A DNA stretch of 64,000 nucleotides from Bacteroidaceae bacterium. GTDB lineage: Bacteria; Bacteroidota; Bacteroidia; Bacteroidales; Bacteroidaceae. Positions 53,103 to 61,967 of this stretch are shown in pieces. The stretch's first letter is position 1. Each line of letters begins with the position of its first letter. Under the pieces are notes generated by a model. The model made no database searches. It was not told the origin of the DNA and was given only the letters and a program-made list of their open reading frames with translations. Both the position numbers and the translations under genes were made by a program. The stretch covers positions 1 to 64,000 of the forward strand of contig JAGASY010000004.1 of the NCBI GenBank assembly GCA_017621515.1, read 5' to 3'.

Positions 53103-53300
53103 TTGCCCTGCGTGAGGTCAAAACAGCGGGAAACACCTGTTTTCAGGCTCTTTTCCGCCCTGTCTTTTAATATATACGTACAACACGTACATAACACTTA
53201 GTCAAACCCGTATTTTGGAATATTGCAATGATTTATATACTGCGATTTACCTACTTCCGAAATCCGATTTCAAAGCCCCATAAAAAATTTTTTGAATACG
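53103..53300 (-). promoter_or_regulatory. Duplicated upstream regulatory region, copy 2 (GH43-like gene)
   Basis: Collinear with 51422-51615: GCGTGAGGTCAA at 53110-53121, CGCCCTGTCT, TTAATATATACGTACAAC at 53167-53184, CATAACACTTAGTCA, and CATAAAAAATTTTTTGAATA at the far end, where it runs into repeat copy F. The matched far end means the repeat boundary and the duplicated region adjoin or overlap here. Confidence 0.75.
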
Positions 53301-53559
53301 TTTTTTTGCAGGGGTTCTCATTTTGACAAAACAGCAACAAAATTAGCAATTTTAATTTCATACTGCTATTTTTTACACGATATTATTATCTTTTTGATTT
53401 TGCCAAATGTTAAAATTCTAAGTCCTCTGGAACGCTTCAAAATGAAGCGCACCGAACTTTTCTCAAAAAACGAGGATTCTACGCACATTTACTGAAAGCT
53501 CTGAAAATTGAGAAATCGTGTTTTGTTTTGAAGCCGTTTATTCGCATTCGTCATATCCA

Positions 53560-53701
53560 AAGTACTAAGTTCTCAAAATTTCAGCGCACAGTTTTCAAAT
53601 TTCCAGCGCACTGTGGTTAAAAGCACAGCGCAGTGCTTTTTTATTTCCAGTGCGCTGTGAAAAAATTTTCAGTGCGCTGAAATTAAAAAAACTCTTGGTT
53701 G
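53560..53701 (-). repeat. 22-bp-pitch motif array in copy F
   Basis: Motif starts: 53560 AAGTACTAAG, 53582 CAGCGCACAG, 53604 CAGCGCACTG, 53626 CAGCGCAGTG, 53648 CAGTGCGCTG, 53670 CAGTGCGCTG, 53692 CTCTTGGTTG. All steps are exactly 22 bases; five GCGCAC-type motifs in a row, the most of any copy with a complete array apart from B. Confidence 0.92.
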
Positions 53702-53873
53702 GGAAATTCAAACGGGGCTTTTAGAGAAGAAATGCCAAGAAGTGCATAATTTTCCTCTTTGGAAGAGTGTCTGAACAGAAACCGAAAAATGAATGCTTTT
53801 CGAGTGATGTTTGGGAACAGGAACAGATGATTTAGCTGTAATACATTAATAATCAACAAATTATCAGAATATT

Positions 53874-53920
53874 CAAAATTCTCAAAAAATTGCGTCCAGT
53901 GAGTTTTTTTGAGAATTTTG
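53874..53920. repeat. A-tract/T-tract hairpin in copy F
   Basis: Arms CAAAATTCTCAAAAAA and TTTTTTTGAGAATTTTG enclose TTGCGTCCAGTGAG. The stem equals that of copy D while the loop has drifted. Confidence 0.85.
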
Positions 53921-54300
53921 AAAAATTTCGTATCTTACTGACTATCAACACTTTATTTTCGATATAAAATTTTTGTCTTTTCGAGTCTGCAAAAAAATCG
54001 TCCCAAGTGTTAAATTTTCATTTTGGGCGAAAATATCATTTTGTCAAATTGAAAAAGTTGATTTTAGCGTGTTTTTTTGTCGTTTTACGCGAGGTTTCTA
54101 TTTTGTTCAGATGAATGTATTTACAAACTCTTTTTGTTTTAAATAAACATATTACAAACTTCCATTTTAAACAAAAAAACGAGAATAAATCAATAAATAT
54201 ATCCATATAAACAAAAGAAATCCATCAAGCCCCAAACATAAATTCACCAAGCACAGCAGAGAAAATCCGAACAACATCTGAATTAGTCTGATATTTTCTG

Positions 54301-54308
54301 TATTTTTG
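54301..54308 (+). promoter_or_regulatory. -7 promoter box before cobJH
   Basis: TATTTTTG matches TAnnTTTG, 88 bases before the start codon. No cobalamin riboswitch could be recognised in 54126-54395. Confidence 0.5.
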
Positions 54309-54395
54309 CATAAATAGTGCGTAGCCGTCATAAAGCCTTTATTGATTCAAAGGAGTGCGGACACCGCTATTTTACTCAAATTCATGTACAGATTT

Positions 54396-55826
54396 ATGGC
54401 AAAAGGAAAAATAATAGTAGCGGGAATAGGGCCGGGAAATGCAGACGACATCACACCGGCTGTACTTAAAGCTGTGTCTGAAAGCGACATCGTGATAGGC
54501 TATAAGTACTATTTCCGTTTTATAGAACATGCTCTGAAAAAAGATGCCGTATGTATCGACAGTGGGATGCGGCAGGAAAGACAACGTGCGGAAGAGGCTT
54601 TCAACATGGCACGAGAGGGACACACCGTATGTGTTATCTCTTCAGGGGATGCCGGCATATACGGCATGGCTCCGTTGGTACACGAAATGTCTGTGAAGAA
54701 CGGCGATGAGCAAATAGAAATCGAGATTCTCCCCGGAATCAGTGCTTTCCAGAAAGCAGCCTCTTTGCTCGGTGCTCCTACGGGACATGACCTGTGCATC
54801 ATTTCCATGTCAGACCTCATGACACCGTGGGCAATGATAGAGAAAAGAATCAGAGCGGCGGCAACAGGCGATTTCGTCACCGCGGTCTATAACCCGAAGA
54901 GCCACGGCAGGTACTGGCAGATTTATCGTCTGAAAGAGATATTCATGCAGGAACGGAAAGCCGAGACACCTGTCGGCTATGTACGGAATGCCGGCAGAGA
55001 GGGACAGACGGTTGTCATCACCACACTGGAACAGTTTGACCCGGAAGACATTGACATGTTCACCGTGGTCATCATCGGCAATTCGCAGACCTATATGGCA
55101 AGTACGGCTGACGGTTTCCGGGATGTGATGATTACTCCGCGCGGATATTACAGGGAAGACCTGTCGGACGAATCTGCCAATATAGGACAGAACATCATGA
55201 TAAAATCTTTCCGGACAATAGAAGGAGAACTCCGGAACAAGGATATTCCTTTGGACAAGAAATGGGCAATGCTCCATGCCATTCATACCACGGCTGATTT
55301 CGACATGGAACGTCTGCTATGGATGGACGATGGTGCTGTGGCTTCCTTATATGAAAAGGTGAACAGTGGTGAACTGAAGACAATAGTTACCGATGTGACA
55401 ATGGCGGCTTCCGGAATACGCAAGGGGGCACTGCAAAGGCTCGGCATAGAAGTGAAATGCTACATCAACGACCCTCGTGGGGCGGAAATGGCAAAAGAGC
55501 TGAACATCACTCGTGCACAAGCCGGAATGCGTCTGGCGGCACAGGAACACCCGGATGCGCTCTATGTCTTTGGCAATGCTCCGACAGCCTTGCTTGAATT
55601 GTGCGATTTGATACGCAAGGGAAAGGCTTCGCCTGCCGGCATCATAGGTGCTCCGGTGGGGTTTGTACATGTCGAAGAATCCAAACATGCCGCCAAGCCG
55701 TTCCGTTCCATCCCAAAAATCCTCATAGAAGGAAGAAAGGGAGGAAGCAATCTGGCTGCCACACTTGTCAATTCCATACTCACGTATGACGATGCCGAGC
55801 AGCTCAGACCAGGCAGGGATGTGTGA
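54396..55826 (+). CDS. Fused precorrin-3B C17-methyltransferase / precorrin-8X methylmutase
   Basis: A 476-residue bifunctional corrin-ring enzyme. Residues 1 to about 250 are CobJ/CbiH: KIIVAGIGPGNADDITPAVL, VCVISSGDAGIYGMAPLVHE, EILPGISAFQKAASLLGAP and AVYNPKSHGRYWQI, the tetrapyrrole methylase SAM site, doing ring contraction. Residues about 265-476 are CobH/CbiC: the catalytic His is probably in LHAIHTTADFDM, with VTDVTMAASGIRKGAL, FGNAPTALLELCDLI and IGAPVGFVHVEESK, moving a methyl from C11 to C12. The ATG at 54396 (MAKGK) is used; the frame upstream has no domain match. The two domains catalyse non-consecutive steps of one pathway. Confidence 0.92.
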   Translation: MAKGKIIVAGIGPGNADDITPAVLKAVSESDIVIGYKYYFRFIEHALKKDAVCIDSGMRQERQRAEEAFNMAREGHTVCVISSGDAGIYGMAPLVHEMSVKNGDEQIEIEILPGISAFQKAASLLGAPTGHDLCIISMSDLMTPWAMIEKRIRAAATGDFVTAVYNPKSHGRYWQIYRLKEIFMQERKAETPVGYVRNAGREGQTVVITTLEQFDPEDIDMFTVVIIGNSQTYMASTADGFRDVMITPRGYYREDLSDESANIGQNIMIKSFRTIEGELRNKDIPLDKKWAMLHAIHTTADFDMERLLWMDDGAVASLYEKVNSGELKTIVTDVTMAASGIRKGALQRLGIEVKCYINDPRGAEMAKELNITRAQAGMRLAAQEHPDALYVFGNAPTALLELCDLIRKGKASPAGIIGAPVGFVHVEESKHAAKPFRSIPKILIEGRKGGSNLAATLVNSILTYDDAEQLRPGRDV

Positions 55827-55888
55827 GAAGTTGGTGACAAGCTGCAAGAATATTTCAATCCATGTTTTAACTTCTGACCAATCTACAG

Positions 55889-57937
55889 ATGTACCGTTTT
55901 ATTTTATCATTCTTTTTATTGGGAACCTTGCCGGGATATGCGCAAAGGTTGTCCGAACAGGAAGTGAGAAAGCGCGTCACGGACTTCCTTATCTCGCAAA
56001 ACAAAGAGACCGGAATCCACTCACGCTCCGGAAGCACAATTGAACTTGAAAAGGTTTATAGCTCTTCGGAAGGCAACATCTGTGTATATGACGCACCAGA
56101 AGAAGGGTGTTTCGTGATAGCCACATCTGAAGAACGTACATCTGTGGTACTGGGATATTCCGACAGCGGACTGTTCAGCTGTGCCCAAAGCAATGCGTCG
56201 TTCAAAGCTTTGCTGAGTTCATACGAGAGAAATGCCACAAGCGACAATTCTCCGACATGGCGCAAAGCGGAACTTCCGGATGCCGTGCCTCCTCTGCTGC
56301 ACGACACATGGCATCAAAGCGCACCATTCTGGAACATGACTCCCGTGACGGACTCCAAGCAGTGTCTCACAGGATGTGTGGCACATGCGATGGCTGAAGT
56401 GATGAAGTATTACGAACATCCGACATGCGGAAACGGTTCATACACCTACACTGATGTCCGTGGATGCGGAGAAATTCTGACCGCTAATTTCGGTGAGCAT
56501 ATATATGACTGGAAAAACATTCTCGACAGTTACATTCCGGAAAGCTACAGTCAGGAGCAAGCCGATGCAGTGGCATTGCTTCTGTCCGACTGCGGCATTG
56601 CCGTAAACATGCGTTACACCCCCATCGCAAGCGGCGCGTATCCTGTATATCAGCCAATCGCCATGACCAACTATTTCGGGTATGACAGGGGAATGCAGAT
56701 TTATTTCCGCGACTTCTTCCCATACTCCGAATGGGAAAATATGCTGAAAACAGAATTGGCAGAGGGACGTCCGATACTTATTTCGGGATATTCCGCCACG
56801 GAAGCCCACGCATTTGTCTGCGACGGCTATGACCGGAACGGACTTTTTCATATCAACTGGGGATGGGAAGGTGAAGCCAACGGATATTATGACATGCGGG
56901 TCATGTCGCCGGACTTGCCGGACTGGTTCGACAGAAACAATCCGGAACAGGGACTGAACCTGACACAAGTGGTATGTGTCGGAATACGTCCGGCTTCGGA
57001 GACGGTTTCGCAGGAACGATATTCCTTTGCATTCTCAGCCATCGAAGCACTCGACACCAAGGTGGCAAGGAATGCGGCATTCAGGATTGTCACCTCCAAT
57101 CTTGCCAATATCGGATGGAATATCTACAAGGAAAGAGTCGGAATTGCGTTGAAGAAGGATGATGTTCTGGAAATCCTGAAAGACTACGAACATGAGTTTC
57201 TGCTTGAGGAAACGGAAGACACCACCTACACAGATACTCTTTCTGTCAATATTCCGACACACGTGACTGACGGCACTTACCGCATTATGCCTGTATATCA
57301 AGACGGCACGGAATGGAAGGAAGCCCGCACAACTGTGGGGACTCCGAACTACCTTCTCGCCCGGATTTCTTCAGAAGGCATCACACTTTGCAAAGACGAA
57401 AAAGCCGAAGCACACCTGACTTTGACGGAGATTGACTTTCCGGACACACTCATACGCACCTCTCATCCGGAATATTCTCTAACTTTGCGCAACGGTGAAC
57501 AGGAATTTTTCGGCAGAGTCTATCTGGCATTGGAACACGGAAACACTCCCGGCAACTATATTGTATTCAGTCAGCAAGGCATGACACTCGAACCGGGAGA
57601 AGTCACGACACGTTCTTTCAGCCGTACTCCATTTAATGTGGCACGAGGCAAATACAAATTACGCATTTTTCACGACCTAAATCTTTTCAACGACTCCATT
57701 GTGATGCTTGAAGGTATGCCCGACAAGCTGGTGGTTGTAGTCAATCCGTCTGAGGTTTCCATCGAGGATATAATGGAAGAACGTGAAGAAGAAGTAAAAA
57801 TATATGCGCTCAACGGTACGCTTCTGCTTTGTACTCATACGGAAGAAGCGGAGAAGGCAGTTCGCAATTCTGCACTAAGTCCGGGAGTATATATCGCCTG
57901 TCAGGGAAAACGAAGATTGAAAATTGTAAAGTATTGA
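55889..57937 (+). CDS. Secreted C10 family (streptopain/SpeB-like) cysteine protease
   Basis: A 682-residue secreted protease: signal MYRFILSFFLLGTLPGYAQ, inhibitory prodomain (about 20-125, with EQEVRKRVTDFLIS and GCFVIATSEERTSVVLGYSD), and a papain-fold domain with catalytic Cys163 in CLTGCVAHAMAEVMKYY and His307 in EAHAFVCDGYDRNGLFHINW. After about residue 365 come beta-sandwich domains and a C-terminal end (EVKIYALNGTLLL, then ALSPGVYIACQGKRRLKIVK) resembling a type IX secretion sorting domain. Related proteases are virulence or nutrient enzymes in Porphyromonas, Prevotella and Bacteroides fragilis. It stands between cobJH (62 bp) and cobL (21 bp) on the same strand, an unexpected context. 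Confidence 0.9.
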   Translation: MYRFILSFFLLGTLPGYAQRLSEQEVRKRVTDFLISQNKETGIHSRSGSTIELEKVYSSSEGNICVYDAPEEGCFVIATSEERTSVVLGYSDSGLFSCAQSNASFKALLSSYERNATSDNSPTWRKAELPDAVPPLLHDTWHQSAPFWNMTPVTDSKQCLTGCVAHAMAEVMKYYEHPTCGNGSYTYTDVRGCGEILTANFGEHIYDWKNILDSYIPESYSQEQADAVALLLSDCGIAVNMRYTPIASGAYPVYQPIAMTNYFGYDRGMQIYFRDFFPYSEWENMLKTELAEGRPILISGYSATEAHAFVCDGYDRNGLFHINWGWEGEANGYYDMRVMSPDLPDWFDRNNPEQGLNLTQVVCVGIRPASETVSQERYSFAFSAIEALDTKVARNAAFRIVTSNLANIGWNIYKERVGIALKKDDVLEILKDYEHEFLLEETEDTTYTDTLSVNIPTHVTDGTYRIMPVYQDGTEWKEARTTVGTPNYLLARISSEGITLCKDEKAEAHLTLTEIDFPDTLIRTSHPEYSLTLRNGEQEFFGRVYLALEHGNTPGNYIVFSQQGMTLEPGEVTTRSFSRTPFNVARGKYKLRIFHDLNLFNDSIVMLEGMPDKLVVVVNPSEVSIEDIMEEREEEVKIYALNGTLLLCTHTEEAEKAVRNSALSPGVYIACQGKRRLKIVKY

Positions 57938-57958
57938 GTTCTACAAGATGATGAGTTT

Positions 57959-59149
57959 ATGAAAAAATGTATAATCATAGGTCTGTCTGATAATCGGGAA
58001 TGCTGGTTTCCGCCGGAAGTGTCTGAGTGCATTGCGCGCGGCACAGTCTTCAGCGGAGGCAGACGCCACAGGGAAATTGTGGGACATCTGCTACCGGAAG
58101 GTTCCGAATGGATAGACATCACAGTACCGCTGTCTGCCGTTTTCATGCAATATGAACGCTACGATGAGATTATCGTCTTTGCCTCCGGAGACCCCTTGTT
58201 CTACGGGTTTGCCGTAACGATACAGCGAGAAGTGCCGGAAGCGGAAATAAAAATATATCCATCGTTCAATTCCTTGCAGACTCTCGCGCATAAAATGTTG
58301 CTGCCTTACCATGACATGACAGTGGTATCGCTGACCGGAAGGTCTTGGCAGAAGTTCGATGCGGCACTGATTCGCGGATGCAATCTTATCGGTTCTCTCA
58401 CAGACCGTCACAAGACACCGCTCGAAATAGCCAAACGGATGTTGGACTTCGGATATGACAACTACACGATGACCATTGGTGAATGTCTCGGCAATGAAGA
58501 GTTTGAAAGAATCAGCACCATGCCTGTGGCAGAAGTGGTCAGAAAGAATTTTGAGGCGGCCGCCCCAAACTGTATCATACTCAGACGTACCACAGCCGGA
58601 CAACGGTTCTTTGGTATTCCGGAGAATCTGTTTACTCTCCTCGACGGAAGAAACAAGATGATCACCAAAGCACCGATTCGCCTTGTGACACTCATGGCTC
58701 TGAATTTGGCTGAAAGCCATGTGTTCTGGGATATAGGTTTCTGCACAGGTTCTGTCTCCATAGAAGCCAAACTCAGGTTTCCGGAACTTGAAGTAATCGG
58801 ATTTGAGATACGCGAGCAGTGCCGTGAGATTATTGCGGAAAATGCACGGCGGTTCGGTGCTCCGGGCATTGATGTTCATATAGGCGACTTTCTTGCAGCT
58901 GACATTTCATCACTCCCCAAGCCCGATGCTGTATTCATTGGAGGGCACGGCGGACAACTTATTGAAATGGTCGGGAAGATTCTCACTGTGATGGAAAAAG
59001 GAAGAATTGTCATCAATGCAGTGAGTGACAACAGTGTGCGTTTGTTTGAGGAGGCTGCATCCCGCTTCGGTCTGCACATAGCAGAATCTCACCGTATTAT
59101 TCTGGACGAGCACAATCCAATAAATATCATGAGAATTGATGTATCCTAA
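57959..59149 (+). CDS. cobL: Precorrin-6Y C5,15-methyltransferase (decarboxylating), CbiE-CbiT type
   Basis: A 396-residue bifunctional enzyme. Residues 1 to about 205 are the CbiE tetrapyrrole methylase (YDEIIVFASGDPLFYGFAVT, then IYPSFNSLQTLAHKMLL and VSLTGR). Residues about 215-396 are CbiT, a Rossmann methyltransferase with FWDIGFCTGSVSIEAKLRFP (usual form DIGxGTGSV; here Phe-Cys fill the middle) and PDAVFIGGHGGQL. It methylates C5 and C15 and removes the acetate side-chain carboxylate at C12. It begins 21 bp after the protease stop. Confidence 0.92.
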   Translation: MKKCIIIGLSDNRECWFPPEVSECIARGTVFSGGRRHREIVGHLLPEGSEWIDITVPLSAVFMQYERYDEIIVFASGDPLFYGFAVTIQREVPEAEIKIYPSFNSLQTLAHKMLLPYHDMTVVSLTGRSWQKFDAALIRGCNLIGSLTDRHKTPLEIAKRMLDFGYDNYTMTIGECLGNEEFERISTMPVAEVVRKNFEAAAPNCIILRRTTAGQRFFGIPENLFTLLDGRNKMITKAPIRLVTLMALNLAESHVFWDIGFCTGSVSIEAKLRFPELEVIGFEIREQCREIIAENARRFGAPGIDVHIGDFLAADISSLPKPDAVFIGGHGGQLIEMVGKILTVMEKGRIVINAVSDNSVRLFEEAASRFGLHIAESHRIILDEHNPINIMRIDVS

Positions 59150-59197
59150 GAATATACCTCTAAAAAGTATTTCCATCAACGAGTTCAATCAATAAAT

Positions 59198-59229
59198 TTT
59201 GCCTATATCTGACTTATTCGCTACTTTTG
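59198..59229 (+). promoter_or_regulatory. Consensus Bacteroidetes promoter (TTTG-N20-TACTTTTG)
   Basis: TTTG at 59198-59201, then 20 bases, then TACTTTTG at 59222-59229: a full match to the TTTG/TAnnTTTG consensus at normal spacing. It drives the macrodomain gene starting 34 bp later and shows that gene is not part of the cob transcript. Confidence 0.85.
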
Positions 59230-59263
59230 CGCTAATTTTCATATAATTAAATATCTCGTATAT

Positions 59264-59770
59264 ATGGCACAGATTATAGAAATGTTCCTTGGCGACATCA
59301 CCACCCTGAAAGTTGATGCCATTGTAAACGCAGCAAACAAATCATTGTTAGGCGGCGGAGGTGTAGATGGTGCAATCCATAGAGCTGCTGGTCCGAAGCT
59401 TCTGGAAGAATGCCGCACCCTCGGAGGTTGTGAGACAGGAGAAGCCAAACTGACGAAAGGTTATAACCTTCCGGCAAAATATGTTATTCATACAGTAGGA
59501 CCCATCTATTTCAGTACACAGCAGAACAAGGCGGAACTTCTTGCCAGATGCTACCGTAACAGCATGAAGATTGCAGCAAAGAAAGGGTTTAAGAGCATTG
59601 CCTTTCCAGCTATAAGCACGGGAGTATATAGCTATCCTCTTGAAGAAGCCACAGAGATTGCCATCCACGAAGTACGCACTTCACTTTTCTTGTATCCCAA
59701 AATAGAAAAGGTCATCTTTTGCTGCTTTGACGAATACACATTCCAAATGTACCAGAACAAACTAAGATGA
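59264..59770 (+). CDS. Macro domain protein (O-acetyl-ADP-ribose deacetylase-like)
   Basis: A 168-residue single macrodomain of the MacroD/YmdB type. [20 protein letters not shown] (Asn and the GGGVDGAIH loop) and IHTVGPIYF, with [20 protein letters not shown] for the phosphate-binding loop, indicate ADP-ribose binding and hydrolysis of O-acetyl-ADP-ribose or mono-ADP-ribosyl-Asp/Glu. Catalytic residues (Asn of VNAAN, Asp of VDGAI) are present. Its stop overlaps the start of the exchanger gene by four bases (ATGA), implying coupled translation. Confidence 0.92.
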   Translation: MAQIIEMFLGDITTLKVDAIVNAANKSLLGGGGVDGAIHRAAGPKLLEECRTLGGCETGEAKLTKGYNLPAKYVIHTVGPIYFSTQQNKAELLARCYRNSMKIAAKKGFKSIAFPAISTGVYSYPLEEATEIAIHEVRTSLFLYPKIEKVIFCCFDEYTFQMYQNKLR

Positions 59771-60813
59771 CAGACCTTCTTTTATCTATACTGCTTTTTG
59801 CCGGAGGATTAGCCATAATCCTAAAAGGTGCTGACTGGCTTACGGACGGAGCCTCAGCGGTTGCCAAACGTTTCAACGTATCTACACTCGTCATAGGACT
59901 GACAATTGTGGCTTTCGGAACTTCTGCCCCGGAAATGATTATAAGCGTATTGTCCGCCCTCTCCGGACGAACAGAAATGGCTTTGGGAAATGTGGTCGGA
60001 AGTAATATATTCAACGTGTTCGCTATTATGGGAATAACCGCAATAATAGCTCCCGTTAAAGTCAGCAAAAACAATTTGCGTTATGATATACCTTTATGTA
60101 TATTGGCTTCAGTCATTGTTTTTGCAATGGCAAACGATTTTCTTCTCGACAACGGCAAAACGAACTGCATAGACCGTTCTGAAGGAATTGTGCTCCTTGC
60201 TTTTTTTGCTATTTTCATGGCATATACATTCGCTATTGCGAAAAACAAGCAGACTCTTGAAAACCACGTCAAAGATACATCTATACAGAAAAGAGAAAAA
60301 ATACAGTCAGAAGAAATCCAACAGGAAACGGCGGAAACGACAGCAAAGGATATGCCAATGTGGAAGTCGATAATACTCATTGTTATAGGGCTTGCCGGAT
60401 TAATTCTCGGAGGCAACTGGTTTGTCGATGGTGCGTCAGGAATAGCAACAGTCCTTGGTGTGAGCCAATCTGTAATAGCTCTGACGATTGTCGGTGCAGG
60501 CACGTCAGCTCCGGAACTTGTCACCTCCATTGTGGCAGCTCGTAAGAAAGACACGGATATGGCAATGGGAAATATCGTTGGCAGCAATATTTTCAACATC
60601 TTTTTTATTCTCGGGGTATCTTCCACCGTCTATCCGCTTTCACTCGGAAATATCACCACATTCGACTTCATTGTGTTGTTCTTTTCCTCCATATCCCTAT
60701 GGCTCTGCTGTAAATTCGGAAAAACCTACCACACAATTACTCGAACAGAAGGAGTTCTTCTGACGCTTTGCATGGTAGGTTACTATATTTATGTGATAAA
60801 TTTTATGAACTGA
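59767..60813 (+). CDS. Calcium/sodium antiporter (CaCA family, YrbG-like)
   Basis: A 348-residue inner-membrane exchanger with ten predicted spans in two inverted halves. Each half has the alpha-repeat: [16 protein letters not shown] with [10 protein letters not shown], and [16 protein letters not shown] with [10 protein letters not shown]; the Glu of SAPE is the ion ligand. A Glu/Gln/Lys-rich cytosolic loop (about 165-195) joins the halves. It is coupled to the macrodomain gene and convergent with cobT, leaving only 10 bp between their stops. Confidence 0.93.
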   Translation: MTDLLLSILLFAGGLAIILKGADWLTDGASAVAKRFNVSTLVIGLTIVAFGTSAPEMIISVLSALSGRTEMALGNVVGSNIFNVFAIMGITAIIAPVKVSKNNLRYDIPLCILASVIVFAMANDFLLDNGKTNCIDRSEGIVLLAFFAIFMAYTFAIAKNKQTLENHVKDTSIQKREKIQSEEIQQETAETTAKDMPMWKSIILIVIGLAGLILGGNWFVDGASGIATVLGVSQSVIALTIVGAGTSAPELVTSIVAARKKDTDMAMGNIVGSNIFNIFFILGVSSTVYPLSLGNITTFDFIVLFFSSISLWLCCKFGKTYHTITRTEGVLLTLCMVGYYIYVINFMN

Positions 60814-60823
60814 GGCGGATTAA

Positions 60824-61912
60824 TCAGAAATACTTGGTGATTTCGGCATGTGCGAAATTGTCCATCTCATTCATCATATTGACAGCCGACTGCAATATAG
60901 GATATGCACATACAGCTCCGGTGCCTTCTCCAAGACGAAGCCCAAGCGACAACAACGGAGCTGCATTCATCGCATCAAGCATCATACTATGTCCGGATTC
61001 ATCTCCTTTATGTCCGAAAACGGCATAATCCATGACTTCCGGAGATATGCGCGAAGCGGCAAGCATACAAGCAGTCATGATAAATCCATCTACAAGCACC
61101 ACCATACCAAGCTCTGCGGCACGCAACATTCCGCCTATTGCTGCCACCATTTCAAAACCACCGAAATAACGTATGATAGTTTTCGCTTCATCCACCGACA
61201 TTACCGAATGCTCGGAGAATGTCCGAGGTTTGATTCCAGACTCTGCCATGAATTTATCTACCGCCTCCTTGATAACCTGAAACTTGTGCTTCTTGCCTTC
61301 CGAATTAAGACCCGCACCGGCTCCTACGCACTGTTCCAGCGGAATATCAAGGAAAAGATGCATCCATACAGATGAAGGCGAAGTATTGGCAATTCCCATC
61401 TCACCAAAGCTGATGACGTTACAACCTTCGTTATAACATGCTTCTGCCATCTCCGCTCCTATAGCAATCGCCTTGTCAAACTCGCTCTCACTCATTGCCG
61501 CCTCATGCAAGAAATTATGTGTACCTCTTGCAATCTTCCGATTAATAATATGTTTGCCTCCATCACCTTCAAAGTCATAGTCAACACCCACATCTACCAC
61601 ACGAAGTTTAAACCCATGCTGTCTGCAAAACATGTTTATACCCGCACCTCCGCGTCCGAAGTTCAACATCTGCTGCCATGTGATTTCGCGTGGAGAAATA
61701 CTTACATTCTCACGTTCAATACCATGATCGGCACCAAACAGAACATGACACGGATGGTGAAGCTCAGGAGACAGAGAATGCTGTATCAGTCCTAACTGCA
61801 AAGCAAGTGACTCCAGTCTGCCAAGCGAACCTTTCGGTTTATTCAAATTATCAATCTTCTCTTGCATCTTTGATGCAAAAGATTTATCTGTAGGTTGTAT
61901 ATTAAAGTTCAT
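60824..61912 (-). CDS. cobT: Nicotinate-nucleotide-dimethylbenzimidazole phosphoribosyltransferase
   Basis: A 362-residue enzyme activating dimethylbenzimidazole (or another lower-ligand base) to its alpha-ribotide for the nucleotide loop. Seen: FGADHGIERENVSISPREIT, GGAGINMFCRQHGFKL, SFGEMGIANTSPSSVW, and the catalytic Glu in LSLGLRLGEGTGAVCAYPIL. Length is typical. It is the last gene of hydrogenase-like-cobU-cobT. The second of two adjacent Met codons is used. Confidence 0.95.
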   Translation of the reverse strand: MNFNIQPTDKSFASKMQEKIDNLNKPKGSLGRLESLALQLGLIQHSLSPELHHPCHVLFGADHGIERENVSISPREITWQQMLNFGRGGAGINMFCRQHGFKLRVVDVGVDYDFEGDGGKHIINRKIARGTHNFLHEAAMSESEFDKAIAIGAEMAEACYNEGCNVISFGEMGIANTSPSSVWMHLFLDIPLEQCVGAGAGLNSEGKKHKFQVIKEAVDKFMAESGIKPRTFSEHSVMSVDEAKTIIRYFGGFEMVAAIGGMLRAAELGMVVLVDGFIMTACMLAASRISPEVMDYAVFGHKGDESGHSMMLDAMNAAPLLSLGLRLGEGTGAVCAYPILQSAVNMMNEMDNFAHAEITKYF

Positions 61913-61967
61913 CATATATAAAATATCATTGTACTATTCTCAACAGGTCTGCATCTGTGCAACCCTG

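Larger units (their letters stand above)
53280..54125 (-). repeat. 0.84-kb interspersed repeat, copy F (full length, inverted)
   Basis: Same orientation and part order as copy C: CATAAAAAATTTTTTGAATA at the left end, CGCTTCAAAATGAAGCG at 53433-53449, motif array 53560-53701, AAGTGCATAATTTTCC near 53740, A-tract hairpin 53874-53920, GAAAATATCATTTTGTCAAA at 54029-54048, and a right end near ATGAATGTATTT. It lies between the divergent GH43-like and cobJH genes. Confidence 0.9.

Noticed and set aside
54126..54395. Cobalamin riboswitch before cobJH
   Set aside because: No B12-box-like motif or matching paired segments could be recognised in this A/T-rich region; only a -7 promoter box is supported.
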